Of a stretch of DNA of 9,170 nucleotides, positions 1 through 6,943 are shown piece by piece. This DNA comes from Bacillota bacterium (GTDB lineage: Bacteria > Bacillota > Clostridia > Oscillospirales > QAMX01): contig JAKPBM010000399.1 of NCBI GenBank assembly GCA_029778935.1, positions 1 through 9,170 on the forward strand, in the 5' to 3' direction. A program made the position numbers and the translations under genes. The notes beneath the pieces were generated by a model. That model ran no database searches and was not told the origin of the DNA. It saw nothing but the letters and a program-made list of their open reading frames with translations. The stretch's first letter is position 1, and each line of letters opens with the position of its first letter.

Positions 1-155
1 TTCAGGCTGCTGCCGGGGATGATGGGCAGGTTCGTCCGGGGATCGCGCACGACGGGGCTGTCGATGGCGCCGATGCCTGAAAAGGAGTCCGAACCGCCGA
101 TATGTAAGCCGGTCAGAACTTTTAATTCGGTTCTAAGTATCAGTTTTCCGCCCAT
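1..155 (-). CDS. csm3: Csm3, type III-A CRISPR effector backbone RNase (5' part only)
   Basis: Only the first 51 codons are present; the gene continues past the left edge. In the family, Csm3 is the Cas7-type RAMP subunit that lines the crRNA in the Csm complex and cuts bound target RNA at 6-nt intervals. The N-terminus reads [20 protein letters not shown], followed by a [18 protein letters not shown] segment and a PIIPGSSLK motif, all typical of Csm3. The conserved aspartate that serves as the RNase catalytic residue is seen as D32 (in AIDSP), so target RNA cleavage looks intact as far as visible. The ATG is preceded by GGGAGGAA at a normal distance. It lies 15 bases downstream of the csm2 stop and is surely cotranscribed with csm2 and cas10. 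Identification is firm; completeness cannot be judged. Confidence 0.95.
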   Translation of the reverse strand, partial: MGGKLILRTELKVLTGLHIGGSDSFSGIGAIDSPVVRDPRTNLPIIPGSSL

Positions 156-170
156 TGGCTGTTCCTCCCG

Positions 171-611
171 TTACTCGCTTTCGCTGAAGAAGCGGTGATA
201 GGCCACCAGCGCTTCCAGATACCGGCAGAAGCGGATGAATTTCTGCCGGCTGTCGCCGATGCTTTTGAGATAGTTGATGATTCTGCTTTCCTCCACAAAG
301 GGCTTCACGTTGTTTTTGTCCCGGCCGGCTTCGTACAGGATGCGCACCCGCAGCATGTTCAGCTTGTCCAAGCTCTCTTTGGCGAGGGTTTCTTCCTTCC
401 GCCGGCTTTCGACGTTGTAGATGTCGTTGGCGATGGAGAGAAAGCCCCGGATTTTGGAGGTGGAGATTTTAAAATTCCCGTTTTGCATCACCTTTTCCGC
501 CGCTTCCACGTATTCTTCCGGCAGTTCCATCGGCGGGTGGAGCGGGGTGACGGTGGTTTGCGGGGCGGGTCTGTTATTTTGGCGGGGGTTTCGGTAATCG
601 TGGTAAGCCAT
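171..611 (-). CDS. csm2: Csm2, small subunit of the type III-A Csm complex
   Basis: Encodes 146 residues, a normal size for Csm2, the helical small subunit (Cas11-type) that forms the inner filament of the Csm complex alongside target RNA. After a Pro/Asn/Gln-rich, probably disordered N-terminus (about residues 1-30) comes the family core: an ISTSKIRGFLSIANDIYN helix, a basic RVRILYEAGRD stretch, and a C-terminal KPFVEESRIINYLKSIG plus FIRFCRYLEALVAYHRF helix pair. I place the start at the ATG at 611 rather than upstream ATGs because AGGAG (621-625) lies 9 bases before it, whereas it abuts the ATG at 620. The start overlaps the cas10 stop as TGATG (one shared base), which implies translational coupling. 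Identification rests on recognisable sequence and operon position. Confidence 0.94.
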   Translation of the reverse strand: MAYHDYRNPRQNNRPAPQTTVTPLHPPMELPEEYVEAAEKVMQNGNFKISTSKIRGFLSIANDIYNVESRRKEETLAKESLDKLNMLRVRILYEAGRDKNNVKPFVEESRIINYLKSIGDSRQKFIRFCRYLEALVAYHRFFSESE

Positions 612-2890
612 CACGGACATCTCCTTTTTCTGACAGAGTACAGATAGATGTAGATCGCCGTTATGAGCTGCCGCCGGTCGTTTTTGTCGGAGATCCACCG
701 GAACATCTCTCTGCTGAAGAGTTCGTAGGTTTTGTCGGGTTTGCCCTTCGGCTTCATGCGGGCCAAAAGGTAGGCGTAGCGGGCCACGTTGATTCTGTCG
801 TCGCTGCTTTGCAAAAGGGAAAGCAGCCGGTGCAAAGCGGCCGTGCCGGCGACCGGTTCCTGAGGGTCAAAGAACCGCCGCAATAGGCCAAGTTTTTCGC
901 CGAGTACTTTACTGGTAAAGACTTCCCAAGGGTAGGTGTGCTCTTCCCTTTCGGAAAACACCGTCACCGCATTTTTGGCCGGAAGGGATTTGGACTTATC
1001 CTCCAGACGTTCCGTCTCCCGTGCGGATTTATAGATGGGGTACTTTTCCCGGAACAGGCCGATGCCGGCGGAAAGGGTCAGCCGGCCCATGGCATACCGG
1101 CGGAATGCATCGGCGATGGCGACGGCGGAGCGGATGACGTCCTCCCACGCCCCGACCAGAAACACGTCGTCGCCGCCGGAGTAGACGACGGAAACCCGGT
1201 TTGTAAGAATCCGGTTCATGTAGTATTTAAAAAACAGGGAAAGCTGCCGGGAAAACGCCGCCGTCCGTGTCAGCGTGCAGTAGCGGTAGCGGACGGCCGG
1301 GTCGGGGGAGTCTTTCTCAAACCCGCGGACGAAGGCCAAACCCAGATTGTCCACGTCCATGCGCAGCACGGCGTAGCGTTTGATGCCGGTGGACTCGGTC
1401 AGAAGGTCGCTCATGAGGCTGCTCCAGGCGTAGTCGGCCACGTAGACCTTGTTGGCGCCGGGGAAGGCGGCGGAAGGCTCGTTTTTGCAGTACACCCGCA
1501 GCAGACTGCCGGTTTTGGCCCATTCCAAAGCTTGATTCTCGTCGGAAAAGTGGAGATACACATCGCCGGAAAGACCGGGCAGACGGAAGCCCTTTGCGCC
1601 CGGCAAAAACGTTTTGGAAATCACGTACAGGCCGCTGGAAAAGACGGCATGGGACACGGCGGAGAAGGCCTCGCACCATTCGCAGATGTCTTTTTCGGCG
1701 GAAAGGGTTGCCGTTTTGCCGCAGATGCGGCATTCCCGTAAGGCAGAAACGGCGGGCCGGTTTAAAAGCCGGATTTCCTCGGCGGAATACCGGCGCATTT
1801 TCTTGTCGCTTAGTTTTCTGGACAGGCGGATGAATATGTTGGCGTAGGGGCGGCGCTCCGCCGGTTGGTTCATGAGGTCATGGCCGCTGCATTCCACGTA
1901 AGCCGCCGCCATATGCAGGGAAGCCTCAAACTGTTCGATGAGCCAGCGGTTGACGGTTTCGCACACCTTCTCGATTTGGGCTTTCACCGCCTCCGTGTTG
2001 GGCAGAAGCAGGTAGCAGTGGCCGCCGCCCGAGTAGATGAGGTTGGCCCGGGTCAAACCGGCGGCTTCCAGCAGGGTGTCGATGCAGTGTTCCAGAAAGA
2101 TTTCCAGGAAAAAGGAGCGCATGCGCAGGGATTTCAGCGCGTGCTCATAGTCGACGGAGTAGATAAAGCTTTGAATGCCCGACAAATCCAGGCTTAAAAG
2201 CAGAAAGGCCTTCCGGGCAAGAAACGCCTGCTCGTTTTCATACAGTTCCGTTTTGTAATCCGAAACGGAATGGGCCAGCAGGTATTCGCTTAGGCAGCTG
2301 CCCACGCAGGCGGCCGTTTTGCTGTGGTCATACAGGGAAACATCCGCCGCATCCGGGGCCGCGCCGGAAGGGACGAAGGAAGCATACTGTTCCAGCACTT
2401 CCAGCAGGGCGTTGACGCTGGGGTTTGTCCGATAGGAACCCAGGGCCTGCCGGATTTCCGCCGCAATCCGTGTGTAATCTGCAGCGCTTAGCGGCTTTGC
2501 GCTTTCCGACGGGAGGGGGATGCGTTCGGATGGGGTCTGCCATTCCAGGCTCTTATGAGCAAAATCCCCGTGCAGCCGGTTGAAAACGGAGTAGAGCGGG
2601 GCATCCTTCGGATGAAGCGGGTCCGCGCTCTTTTCCGCAAGCCTGCCTGCGGCGATATGGCCGGCCAGATACGCTATGTAGGCGGGGGAATCCGCAGGGA
2701 GTTGGGCGTGTTCCAGCGCGGGCTTTTGTCGGAACCTGGCGCATTGCAAAAGGGCCTCGTCATGGCAGAAACTTTCGGCAAAATGCAAATCGGGGCCGCT
2801 CTGGCCGCCCGCCGTTTCCGAACGCGACGCCAGCTCCTCCAGGCCCTGCAGCAGGCACCCGATGGTCACTTTTTCCGTCACAGGATTCAT
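611..2890 (-). CDS. cas10: Cas10 (Csm1), large subunit of type III-A CRISPR complex, with intact cyclase and degenerate HD domain
   Basis: Encodes 759 residues, matching Csm1 proteins (about 750-850). Cas10 binds the 5' end of the crRNA; on target RNA binding it makes cyclic oligoadenylates with its Palm domains and, in many homologues, cuts ssDNA with an N-terminal HD domain. Visible order: degenerate HD domain (about 1-110), a SLYDHSKTAA helix (D188), first Palm domain with DLSGIQSFIYS (D235) and the non-catalytic GGGH (288-291), a zinc ribbon CxxC-x12-CxxC (C387, C390, C403, C406), second Palm with YSGGDDVFLVGAWED (GGDD at 572-575), then the helical C-terminal domain ending in LARMKPKGKPDK and ITAIYIYLY motifs. 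Compared with the staphylococcal protein, the HD motif LLHDIGK is here LLQGLEE (residues 13-19), so the DNase is probably inactive. The ATG at 2890 is chosen because AAGGAG sits 7 bases upstream and the N-terminus then aligns with relatives; the open frame extends 43 codons further upstream without a better site. Confidence 0.96.
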   Translation of the reverse strand: MNPVTEKVTIGCLLQGLEELASRSETAGGQSGPDLHFAESFCHDEALLQCARFRQKPALEHAQLPADSPAYIAYLAGHIAAGRLAEKSADPLHPKDAPLYSVFNRLHGDFAHKSLEWQTPSERIPLPSESAKPLSAADYTRIAAEIRQALGSYRTNPSVNALLEVLEQYASFVPSGAAPDAADVSLYDHSKTAACVGSCLSEYLLAHSVSDYKTELYENEQAFLARKAFLLLSLDLSGIQSFIYSVDYEHALKSLRMRSFFLEIFLEHCIDTLLEAAGLTRANLIYSGGGHCYLLLPNTEAVKAQIEKVCETVNRWLIEQFEASLHMAAAYVECSGHDLMNQPAERRPYANIFIRLSRKLSDKKMRRYSAEEIRLLNRPAVSALRECRICGKTATLSAEKDICEWCEAFSAVSHAVFSSGLYVISKTFLPGAKGFRLPGLSGDVYLHFSDENQALEWAKTGSLLRVYCKNEPSAAFPGANKVYVADYAWSSLMSDLLTESTGIKRYAVLRMDVDNLGLAFVRGFEKDSPDPAVRYRYCTLTRTAAFSRQLSLFFKYYMNRILTNRVSVVYSGGDDVFLVGAWEDVIRSAVAIADAFRRYAMGRLTLSAGIGLFREKYPIYKSARETERLEDKSKSLPAKNAVTVFSEREEHTYPWEVFTSKVLGEKLGLLRRFFDPQEPVAGTAALHRLLSLLQSSDDRINVARYAYLLARMKPKGKPDKTYELFSREMFRWISDKNDRRQLITAIYIYLYSVRKRRCP

Positions 2891-2990
2891 AGGGCCGCTC
2901 CTTTTTTCTGGAGAGTGTTGCAAGTGAACGCAGCGGGAAAGCCGCCGCGTCAGAAGACTTTTGCGCGGGTCCAAAGTATCGTTATACCTT

Positions 2991-3019
2991 ATTATACTTT
3001 GTAAATGTTTTCCAATCAA
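2991..3019 (-). promoter_or_regulatory. Promoter for the cas10-csm2-csm3 operon
   Basis: Read on the minus strand, TTGATT (3019-3014) and a perfect TATAAT (2996-2991) are separated by exactly 17 bases, a near-consensus housekeeping sigma promoter. It points into cas10, giving a predicted leader of roughly 90-95 nt. No other candidate of comparable quality lies upstream of cas10. Confidence 0.8.
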
Positions 3020-3112
3020 GAAATATTACATATTTTGACAAAGGGAAACATCCGCCGGCGGTAGGCAGTCACCGTTGCGTTTTGGTTCAGCAAGCGGGTT
3101 CCAGGGTTTTGA

Positions 3113-3141
3113 TTGTCGTTTCTTTATGAGTATGGTATAAT
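3113..3141 (+). promoter_or_regulatory. Extended -10 promoter for the solute-binding protein/sensor kinase operon
   Basis: A perfect TATAAT at 3136-3141 is preceded by TGG, giving the extended -10 TGGTATAAT. A weaker -35, TTGTCG (3113-3118), sits 17 bases upstream. Transcription should begin near 3148, leaving a leader of about 150 nt before the ATG at 3301. Confidence 0.75.
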
Positions 3142-3300
3142 ACTTGTGTAATTTAATTGTTAAAAATACTCAATAAATACATGCTATATTTCTTCCCTGC
3201 GTGCTCAAGCCGGTTTGCAGGCCGCATAGGGCATCCTTCTGTGCGCAGAATACCAGAGGAAAAGCAGGCAAGGTTTTCAAAACGGGTTTGGAGGAGTTTC

Positions 3301-4365
3301 ATGAAGCGAAGCACGGTTATTGTCGTCATCCTCACGGCTCTTGCGGTGGTTATCGGTTTTTTTGCGATACTGTCCAACAGCAAACGGGAGATTCCAGGCA
3401 AAGAGCAGGGGCCGGAGGAACTGGTTATATACAGCGCGCACCCGTTGGAGCTTTTGCGGCCGCTGGTGCGGGAATTTGAAGCCCGGACCGGAATTCTGGT
3501 CAAGGTGGTCAGCGGGGGGACCGGCATGCTGATTGACCAGATTGAGGCCGAGGCCCAAAGCGGGCAGCCTGTGGCGGACATATTGTGGAGCGGGTCATTG
3601 TCCACCTTAAAGCCCCATACGTATCTGTTTGAGGAATATACATCGCCCAACGAGGACTTTGTGCACGACAAGTTCAAAAACGACGACGGCGTGCTGACAA
3701 GGTTTTCCATTGTGCCGAGCATTTTGATGGTCAACACGGACTTGGTCGGCGACATTGAGATTAACGGGTATCAGGACCTGTTAAATCCTTTGCTGAAGGG
3801 GAAAATCGCCTATTGCAACCCGTCGGTTTCCTCCTCCGCCTTTGAGCATTTGATCAACATGCTCTACGCCATGGGGAACGGGGTGCCGGAAGCCGGCTGG
3901 GAGTATGTGAAACAGCTTTGCAAAAACCTGGACGGCCATCTGCTTAGCAGTTCGACGGAAGTGTATCAGGGAGTCACGAACGGGAAATACGTTGTCGGCC
4001 TGATTTTTGAGGACGCTGCCGTGGATTTGGCCCAGAACGGCGCCCATATCCGGATTGTGTATATGGAGGAAGGGGTCGTCACCACGCCGGACATCATCGC
4101 CATCGTCAAAAACGCGCCCCATGGGGAAAACGCGCGGCTGTTTTTGGACTTTGCGACCAGCTACGAGGTCCAGACCATGCTGGTCACCAAGCTGAACCGC
4201 CGGTCGGTGCGGGTGGACGTGCCGGCGCCAAAGAATCTGAAACCGGAAGCGGAGTTTAACGTGCTGACAGTGGATATCGAGAAGGTCAACAAGTTGAAAC
4301 GACAGTGGATTTACGACTTCCTGGATATGTTCCTGGATGCCAGCGATTCGGTATTGCAGCAATGA
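3301..4365 (+). CDS. Membrane-anchored Fbp/AfuA-type periplasmic-binding protein, probable sensor component (HptA-like)
   Basis: Encodes 354 residues. An N-terminal hydrophobic segment (about 5-25) follows a short basic start and lacks a lipobox cysteine, so it reads as an uncleaved anchor or a plain signal peptide. The mature part is a type-2 periplasmic-binding fold of the iron(III)/AfuA/PgtC kind: LVIYSAHPLELLRPLVREFE (41-60), the ligand-cradle SGGTGM (71-76), ADILWSGSL (92-100) and a central KGKIAYCNPSVSSSAFEH segment. In this family ligands include ferric iron, phosphoglycerates and hexose phosphates. It lies directly before a YesM-type kinase and AraC-type regulator, overlapping the kinase by four bases (ATGA). 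The same gene order is known for staphylococcal HptA-HptS-HptR, where the binding protein senses glucose-6-phosphate for the kinase. A sensing role is therefore inferred; the ligand is not determined. The start is set by GGAGGAG at 3290-3296. Confidence 0.85.
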   Translation: MKRSTVIVVILTALAVVIGFFAILSNSKREIPGKEQGPEELVIYSAHPLELLRPLVREFEARTGILVKVVSGGTGMLIDQIEAEAQSGQPVADILWSGSLSTLKPHTYLFEEYTSPNEDFVHDKFKNDDGVLTRFSIVPSILMVNTDLVGDIEINGYQDLLNPLLKGKIAYCNPSVSSSAFEHLINMLYAMGNGVPEAGWEYVKQLCKNLDGHLLSSSTEVYQGVTNGKYVVGLIFEDAAVDLAQNGAHIRIVYMEEGVVTTPDIIAIVKNAPHGENARLFLDFATSYEVQTMLVTKLNRRSVRVDVPAPKNLKPEAEFNVLTVDIEKVNKLKRQWIYDFLDMFLDASDSVLQQ

Positions 4366-6068
4366 AAGATAAGAGTGAAAAAATGAAGAAAACCGTATAT
4401 TTCAGCGACATAGTCAGACGCCTGTTTATCGTGTACGCCATCACGCCGGCTTTCTGCATCGTATTTTTGTGCCTGGTGATTGTGATGGGCGTCTGGCAGT
4501 TTACCGTGCGTGTCGCCAGTCAGGACGCCATTACAAAGGTCGGCAGCGCGATGGAATCCGCCGTTGGGGCCTATTCCGAGAAACTGCAGGCGCTGTCCAA
4601 AGAAGAAACCCTGCTGGAAGACGTCGCCCGCATAGACCGGCAGGTGGAAGTCTACGGAATGCTGTACCAGCTGCACCTGACCACGGGGTATAAGGGGCAG
4701 TTATATATCCTGGACGGCCAGCTGAACGAAGTGTTCGGCAGCGGCGAGGAGCCGGGGTTTCTCGTGGACAACACCACCGCAAACTGGGGCATCCTGCGGG
4801 AAGTCCGCCTGCAATCGGACCGGGTTTCGTATCAGCTGGTAAACGATGAGAAAAAACTGCTCTGTGTGGGAACGGGCATTCCGGGGGAAAACGGACCGGC
4901 CGGCTACATCGTCGCCACGTTTGAGGCCAAGGAGTTTGAGCGGCTGCTAACGCAGGTTTCGCCGGACATGATCGTGACCGATGCCAACGGATGGGTTTTC
5001 GTCACCAATCACTACGGCTTCCAGGACCCGTTAGACAGGCTCACCCATGACATCATGCAGGCAAGCGGCTTCATAGAGCATCTGGGCAACACGTATTTTC
5101 TGTCCCAGGGCCGCGTACTCGACAATACGTTCCGAATCTACTCCGTCACCAGCTTTGACATCGAGTCGGAGATGTTCCGCATCATGGGCGTATTTACCCT
5201 GTTCATTTTTGCCGCAACCATCAGCATAACCTATTTTACGAGCCGGAAAGTCGCCAACGCGAGCACGAAGGACATCCACAAAATCGCGGAAGCCTTTGAG
5301 CGGGCGAAAAAAGGCGATCTGGAGCATTATCTGGACATCGACAGCTGTGTTGAATTCCAGGAAATCGGGGAAGCCTATAATCTGATGCTGGACGGGCTGA
5401 AAACCAACATGCGGGAGAACCAGCAGCTGTCCCAGCTGGCGGCTTTTGCCCAGGTAAAGCAGCTGGAAGCCCAGTTTAACCCCCATTTCCTGTTCAACAC
5501 CCTGGACAACATCCGCTTTATGAGCAAAATTGACCCCGAAGCGACGGATAAAATGATCATCGCCCTTTCTAACCTGCTCCGCTACAGCATCAAAGACGCC
5601 CAGGAGGAAGTGCAGGTGGAGGAGGATATCCAGTACACGGAAAGCTATCTGACCATTCTCAAGATCCGGTACAACCGAAGGCTTACCTATTCCATTGAAA
5701 TTGAGGACAGAGTCAGACGCTGCCGGATTCCCAAGTTCTTGCTGCAGACGATTATCGAGAACGCGGTGAAGTACGGGTATGCCGACAAGGAAACCCTGCA
5801 CGTATCGATTCGGGGCTTTCAGAGAGGGAACGACCTGATTTTCATCTGCGAGGATAACGGCTCGGGCATTTCCGAAGCAATGCTGCGGCAGATCCGGGCC
5901 AATCTGCAAATGCCGTTCAACAACAAGGAGCATCACGGGCTGTACAACATACACCACAGGATCCGGCTGATGTACCACGGGGATTACGGCGTTTCCCTGG
6001 AAAGCAGGCTGGGCGAGGGCACCACCGTAACCCTGCGGCTTCCGTTCCGCGTCGGTTCCGGGGATTAG
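4362..6068 (+). CDS. YesM-type sensor histidine kinase (HptS-like)
   Basis: Encodes a 568-residue membrane kinase. Transmembrane helix 1 (about 21-47) and helix 2 (about 275-295) flank an extracellular domain of some 225 residues that looks Cache-like (LYILDGQLNEVFGS; IVTDANGWVFVTNHYGF). A HAMP linker (about 296-350) and the His_kinase domain of the LytS/YesM type follow, with QFNPHFLFNTLDNIRFM carrying the phospho-acceptor H375. The ATPase domain shows the N-box ENAVKYG (N467), the G1 box CEDNGSGI (D498), and the GLYNIHHRIRLMY region. All catalytic motifs are intact. The start at 4362 overlaps the preceding stop as ATGA, so translation is probably coupled to the binding protein; a second in-frame ATG at 4383 is possible, with no better ribosome binding site. 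It should phosphorylate the AraC-type regulator encoded 36 bases downstream, which is broken in this sequence. By analogy with HptS it would read the state of the adjacent binding protein. Confidence 0.92.
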   Translation: MKDKSEKMKKTVYFSDIVRRLFIVYAITPAFCIVFLCLVIVMGVWQFTVRVASQDAITKVGSAMESAVGAYSEKLQALSKEETLLEDVARIDRQVEVYGMLYQLHLTTGYKGQLYILDGQLNEVFGSGEEPGFLVDNTTANWGILREVRLQSDRVSYQLVNDEKKLLCVGTGIPGENGPAGYIVATFEAKEFERLLTQVSPDMIVTDANGWVFVTNHYGFQDPLDRLTHDIMQASGFIEHLGNTYFLSQGRVLDNTFRIYSVTSFDIESEMFRIMGVFTLFIFAATISITYFTSRKVANASTKDIHKIAEAFERAKKGDLEHYLDIDSCVEFQEIGEAYNLMLDGLKTNMRENQQLSQLAAFAQVKQLEAQFNPHFLFNTLDNIRFMSKIDPEATDKMIIALSNLLRYSIKDAQEEVQVEEDIQYTESYLTILKIRYNRRLTYSIEIEDRVRRCRIPKFLLQTIIENAVKYGYADKETLHVSIRGFQRGNDLIFICEDNGSGISEAMLRQIRANLQMPFNNKEHHGLYNIHHRIRLMYHGDYGVSLESRLGEGTTVTLRLPFRVGSGD

Positions 6069-6140
6069 CTTGTCCATGCAGAGTCAAAGAAGGAGGGTGA
6101 TGGAATGCTGAAGCTCTTGATTGTGGAGGATGAGGATATT

Positions 6141-6160
6141 ATAAGGAAAGATAAGGAAAG
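6141..6160 (+). repeat. 10-bp perfect tandem duplication causing the frameshift
   Basis: The unit ATAAGGAAAG occurs twice head-to-tail (6141-6150 and 6151-6160). Two copies add 10 bases, shifting the frame by one; with one copy the receiver domain reads through cleanly. The junction has the form expected from replication slippage, so the lesion is potentially reversible. Confidence 0.95.
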
Positions 6161-6456
6161 GCCTGGCGTATACCATCGACTGGCTCAGCCTGGGCTATAT
6201 TTTGGCAGGGGAGGCCAGAAACGGGGAAGAGGGCCTGGAAAAAATCATCGAACTGCAGCCGGACGTGGTGCTCTCCGATATCATGATGCCGAAACTCAGC
6301 GGGCTGGAAATGATCCGGAAGGCCCAGGAGTTTGCGCGGTTTAAAAGCGTCATCCTCACAAGCTACGCCGAATTCGAATACGCGCGGGAAGCCATCGAGC
6401 TGAAAGCCTATCAGTACGTGATGAAGCCCGTGGACATGTAGGAACTAAAGGCGCTG

Positions 6457-6894
6457 ATGACAAGGCTCCGGCATGAAATCGAGTCGGAGCGGGAAAAAGA
6501 GCTGATCGTGCAGCAAAGGAACCAGCTGAAGGATATCGAGATTCTGGCCAGCCTGGAAACTTACACCAACCCGTATGTTCGCAAGGTAATTGATATCATA
6601 AAAGAGCGATATATGGAAAAGCTGAATCTGGAGAGCCTTTCGGAAGAGCTGATGGTGAGCAGCAGCTACTTAAGCAGAAAAATCAAGGAGGAAACCGGCC
6701 ATACCTTTTTGGACCTGTTGCACATGTACCGGGTGGTACAGGCCATTCGGCTTCTTCGGGCGGGCACGTACCGGGTGTACCAGATTTCCGACATGACCGG
6801 GTTTTCCGATTACAAGCACTTCTGCGCGGTGTTCAAGCGCTACACCAACAGCTCCCCTACGGAGTTCGCCAGACCGGGCGACCACGCCAGGTAG
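6457..6894 (+). CDS. Possible free-standing AraC-type DNA-binding fragment left by the broken regulator
   Basis: Within the pseudogene, an ATG at 6457, sixteen bases past the TAG, opens a 145-residue frame that contains the complete regulator linker and both helix-turn-helix motifs but no receiver domain. AAAGG about 6-8 bases upstream is a weak ribosome binding site, and ribosomes terminating at the nearby TAG could reinitiate. A receiver-free AraC domain could in principle act without phosphorylation. This is an inference; the fragment may simply not be made. Confidence 0.3.
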   Translation: MTRLRHEIESEREKELIVQQRNQLKDIEILASLETYTNPYVRKVIDIIKERYMEKLNLESLSEELMVSSSYLSRKIKEETGHTFLDLLHMYRVVQAIRLLRAGTYRVYQISDMTGFSDYKHFCAVFKRYTNSSPTEFARPGDHAR

Positions 6895-6943
6895 TTCATT
6901 TTTGCGGACAATTATACTTAAATTTAGGTATCCGCAAAATGAA
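6895..6943. promoter_or_regulatory. Inverted repeat upstream of the lipoprotein gene, candidate operator/promoter region
   Basis: Arms TTCATTTTTGCGGA (6895-6908) and TCCGCAAAATGAA (6931-6943) are complementary over 13 pairs with one extra T, enclosing 22 AT-rich bases. The enclosed segment contains TATACT (6913-6918), a good -10 hexamer with no matching -35, as is common for promoters needing an activator. The right arm is followed by A residues, not T, so on the plus strand it is not an intrinsic terminator. It starts immediately after the regulator stop codon. Confidence 0.45.

Larger units (their letters stand above)
2891..3300. other. Divergent intergenic region between csm operon and transporter/sensor operon
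   Basis: This 410-base stretch holds no convincing gene. It is more AT-rich around 2980-3040 and 3105-3180 than the flanking genes, and each of these AT-rich patches contains a promoter candidate, one per strand. A perfect 10-bp palindrome CCGCCGGCGG lies at 3052-3061, roughly midway between the two. The frame of the solute-binding protein is open back to about 3157, but there is no ATG with a ribosome binding site before 3301, so the segment from about 3148 is best read as a roughly 150-nt leader. I see no tRNA, CRISPR repeat or terminator with a T-tract here. Confidence 0.7.
6105..6894 (+). pseudogene. AraC-type response regulator (HptR/YesN-like), disrupted by a frameshift and an in-frame stop
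   Basis: The gene would encode a 259-residue regulator: a receiver domain (about 1-115) followed by a linker and an AraC-type double helix-turn-helix domain (about 150-259). Translation starts at ATG 6105 behind AGGAGG (6091-6096) and reads MLKLLIVEDEDIIRK, then loses frame at a 10-bp tandem duplication (6141-6160). Removing one copy restores RKGLAYTIDWLSLGYILAGE and joins the receiver: phospho-acceptor D55 in LSDIMMPK, and K104 in YVMKPVDM. Directly after VDM an in-frame TAG (6439-6441) interrupts what should read on as ELKALMTRLRHE; a single C-to-T change from CAG would explain it. The DNA-binding half is undamaged (LNLESLSEELMVSSSYLSRK; ISDMTGFSDYKHFCAVFKRY; SSPTEF). TAG cannot be a sense codon here, because neighbouring genes end in it. 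Both lesions could be assembly errors, but they are of different kinds and 280 bases apart. Confidence 0.88.

Noticed and set aside
938..1741. A 267-codon plus-strand frame opposite cas10
   Set aside because: Cas10 GGDD and zinc-ribbon motifs lie on the other strand here. The plus frame is low-complexity Gly/Val/His-rich with no start signal.
3080..3110. GGTTC-containing stretch resembling a tRNA T-arm
   Set aside because: No acceptor, D or anticodon stems can be built around it, so it is a chance match.
1..3300. Search for a CRISPR array next to the csm genes
   Set aside because: No regularly spaced direct repeats of 24-40 bases are present in the intergenic sequence; any array must lie outside the window.
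5031..6077. A 348-codon open frame antisense to the sensor kinase
   Set aside because: It covers the kinase catalytic domains, whose motifs are intact in the plus-strand frame. The antisense translation resembles nothing recognisable.
6439..6441. TAG in the regulator read as a recoded (pyrrolysine or suppressed) codon
   Set aside because: Neighbouring genes use TAG as their ordinary stop, and the same gene carries an unrelated frameshift, so gene decay or sequence error is simpler.
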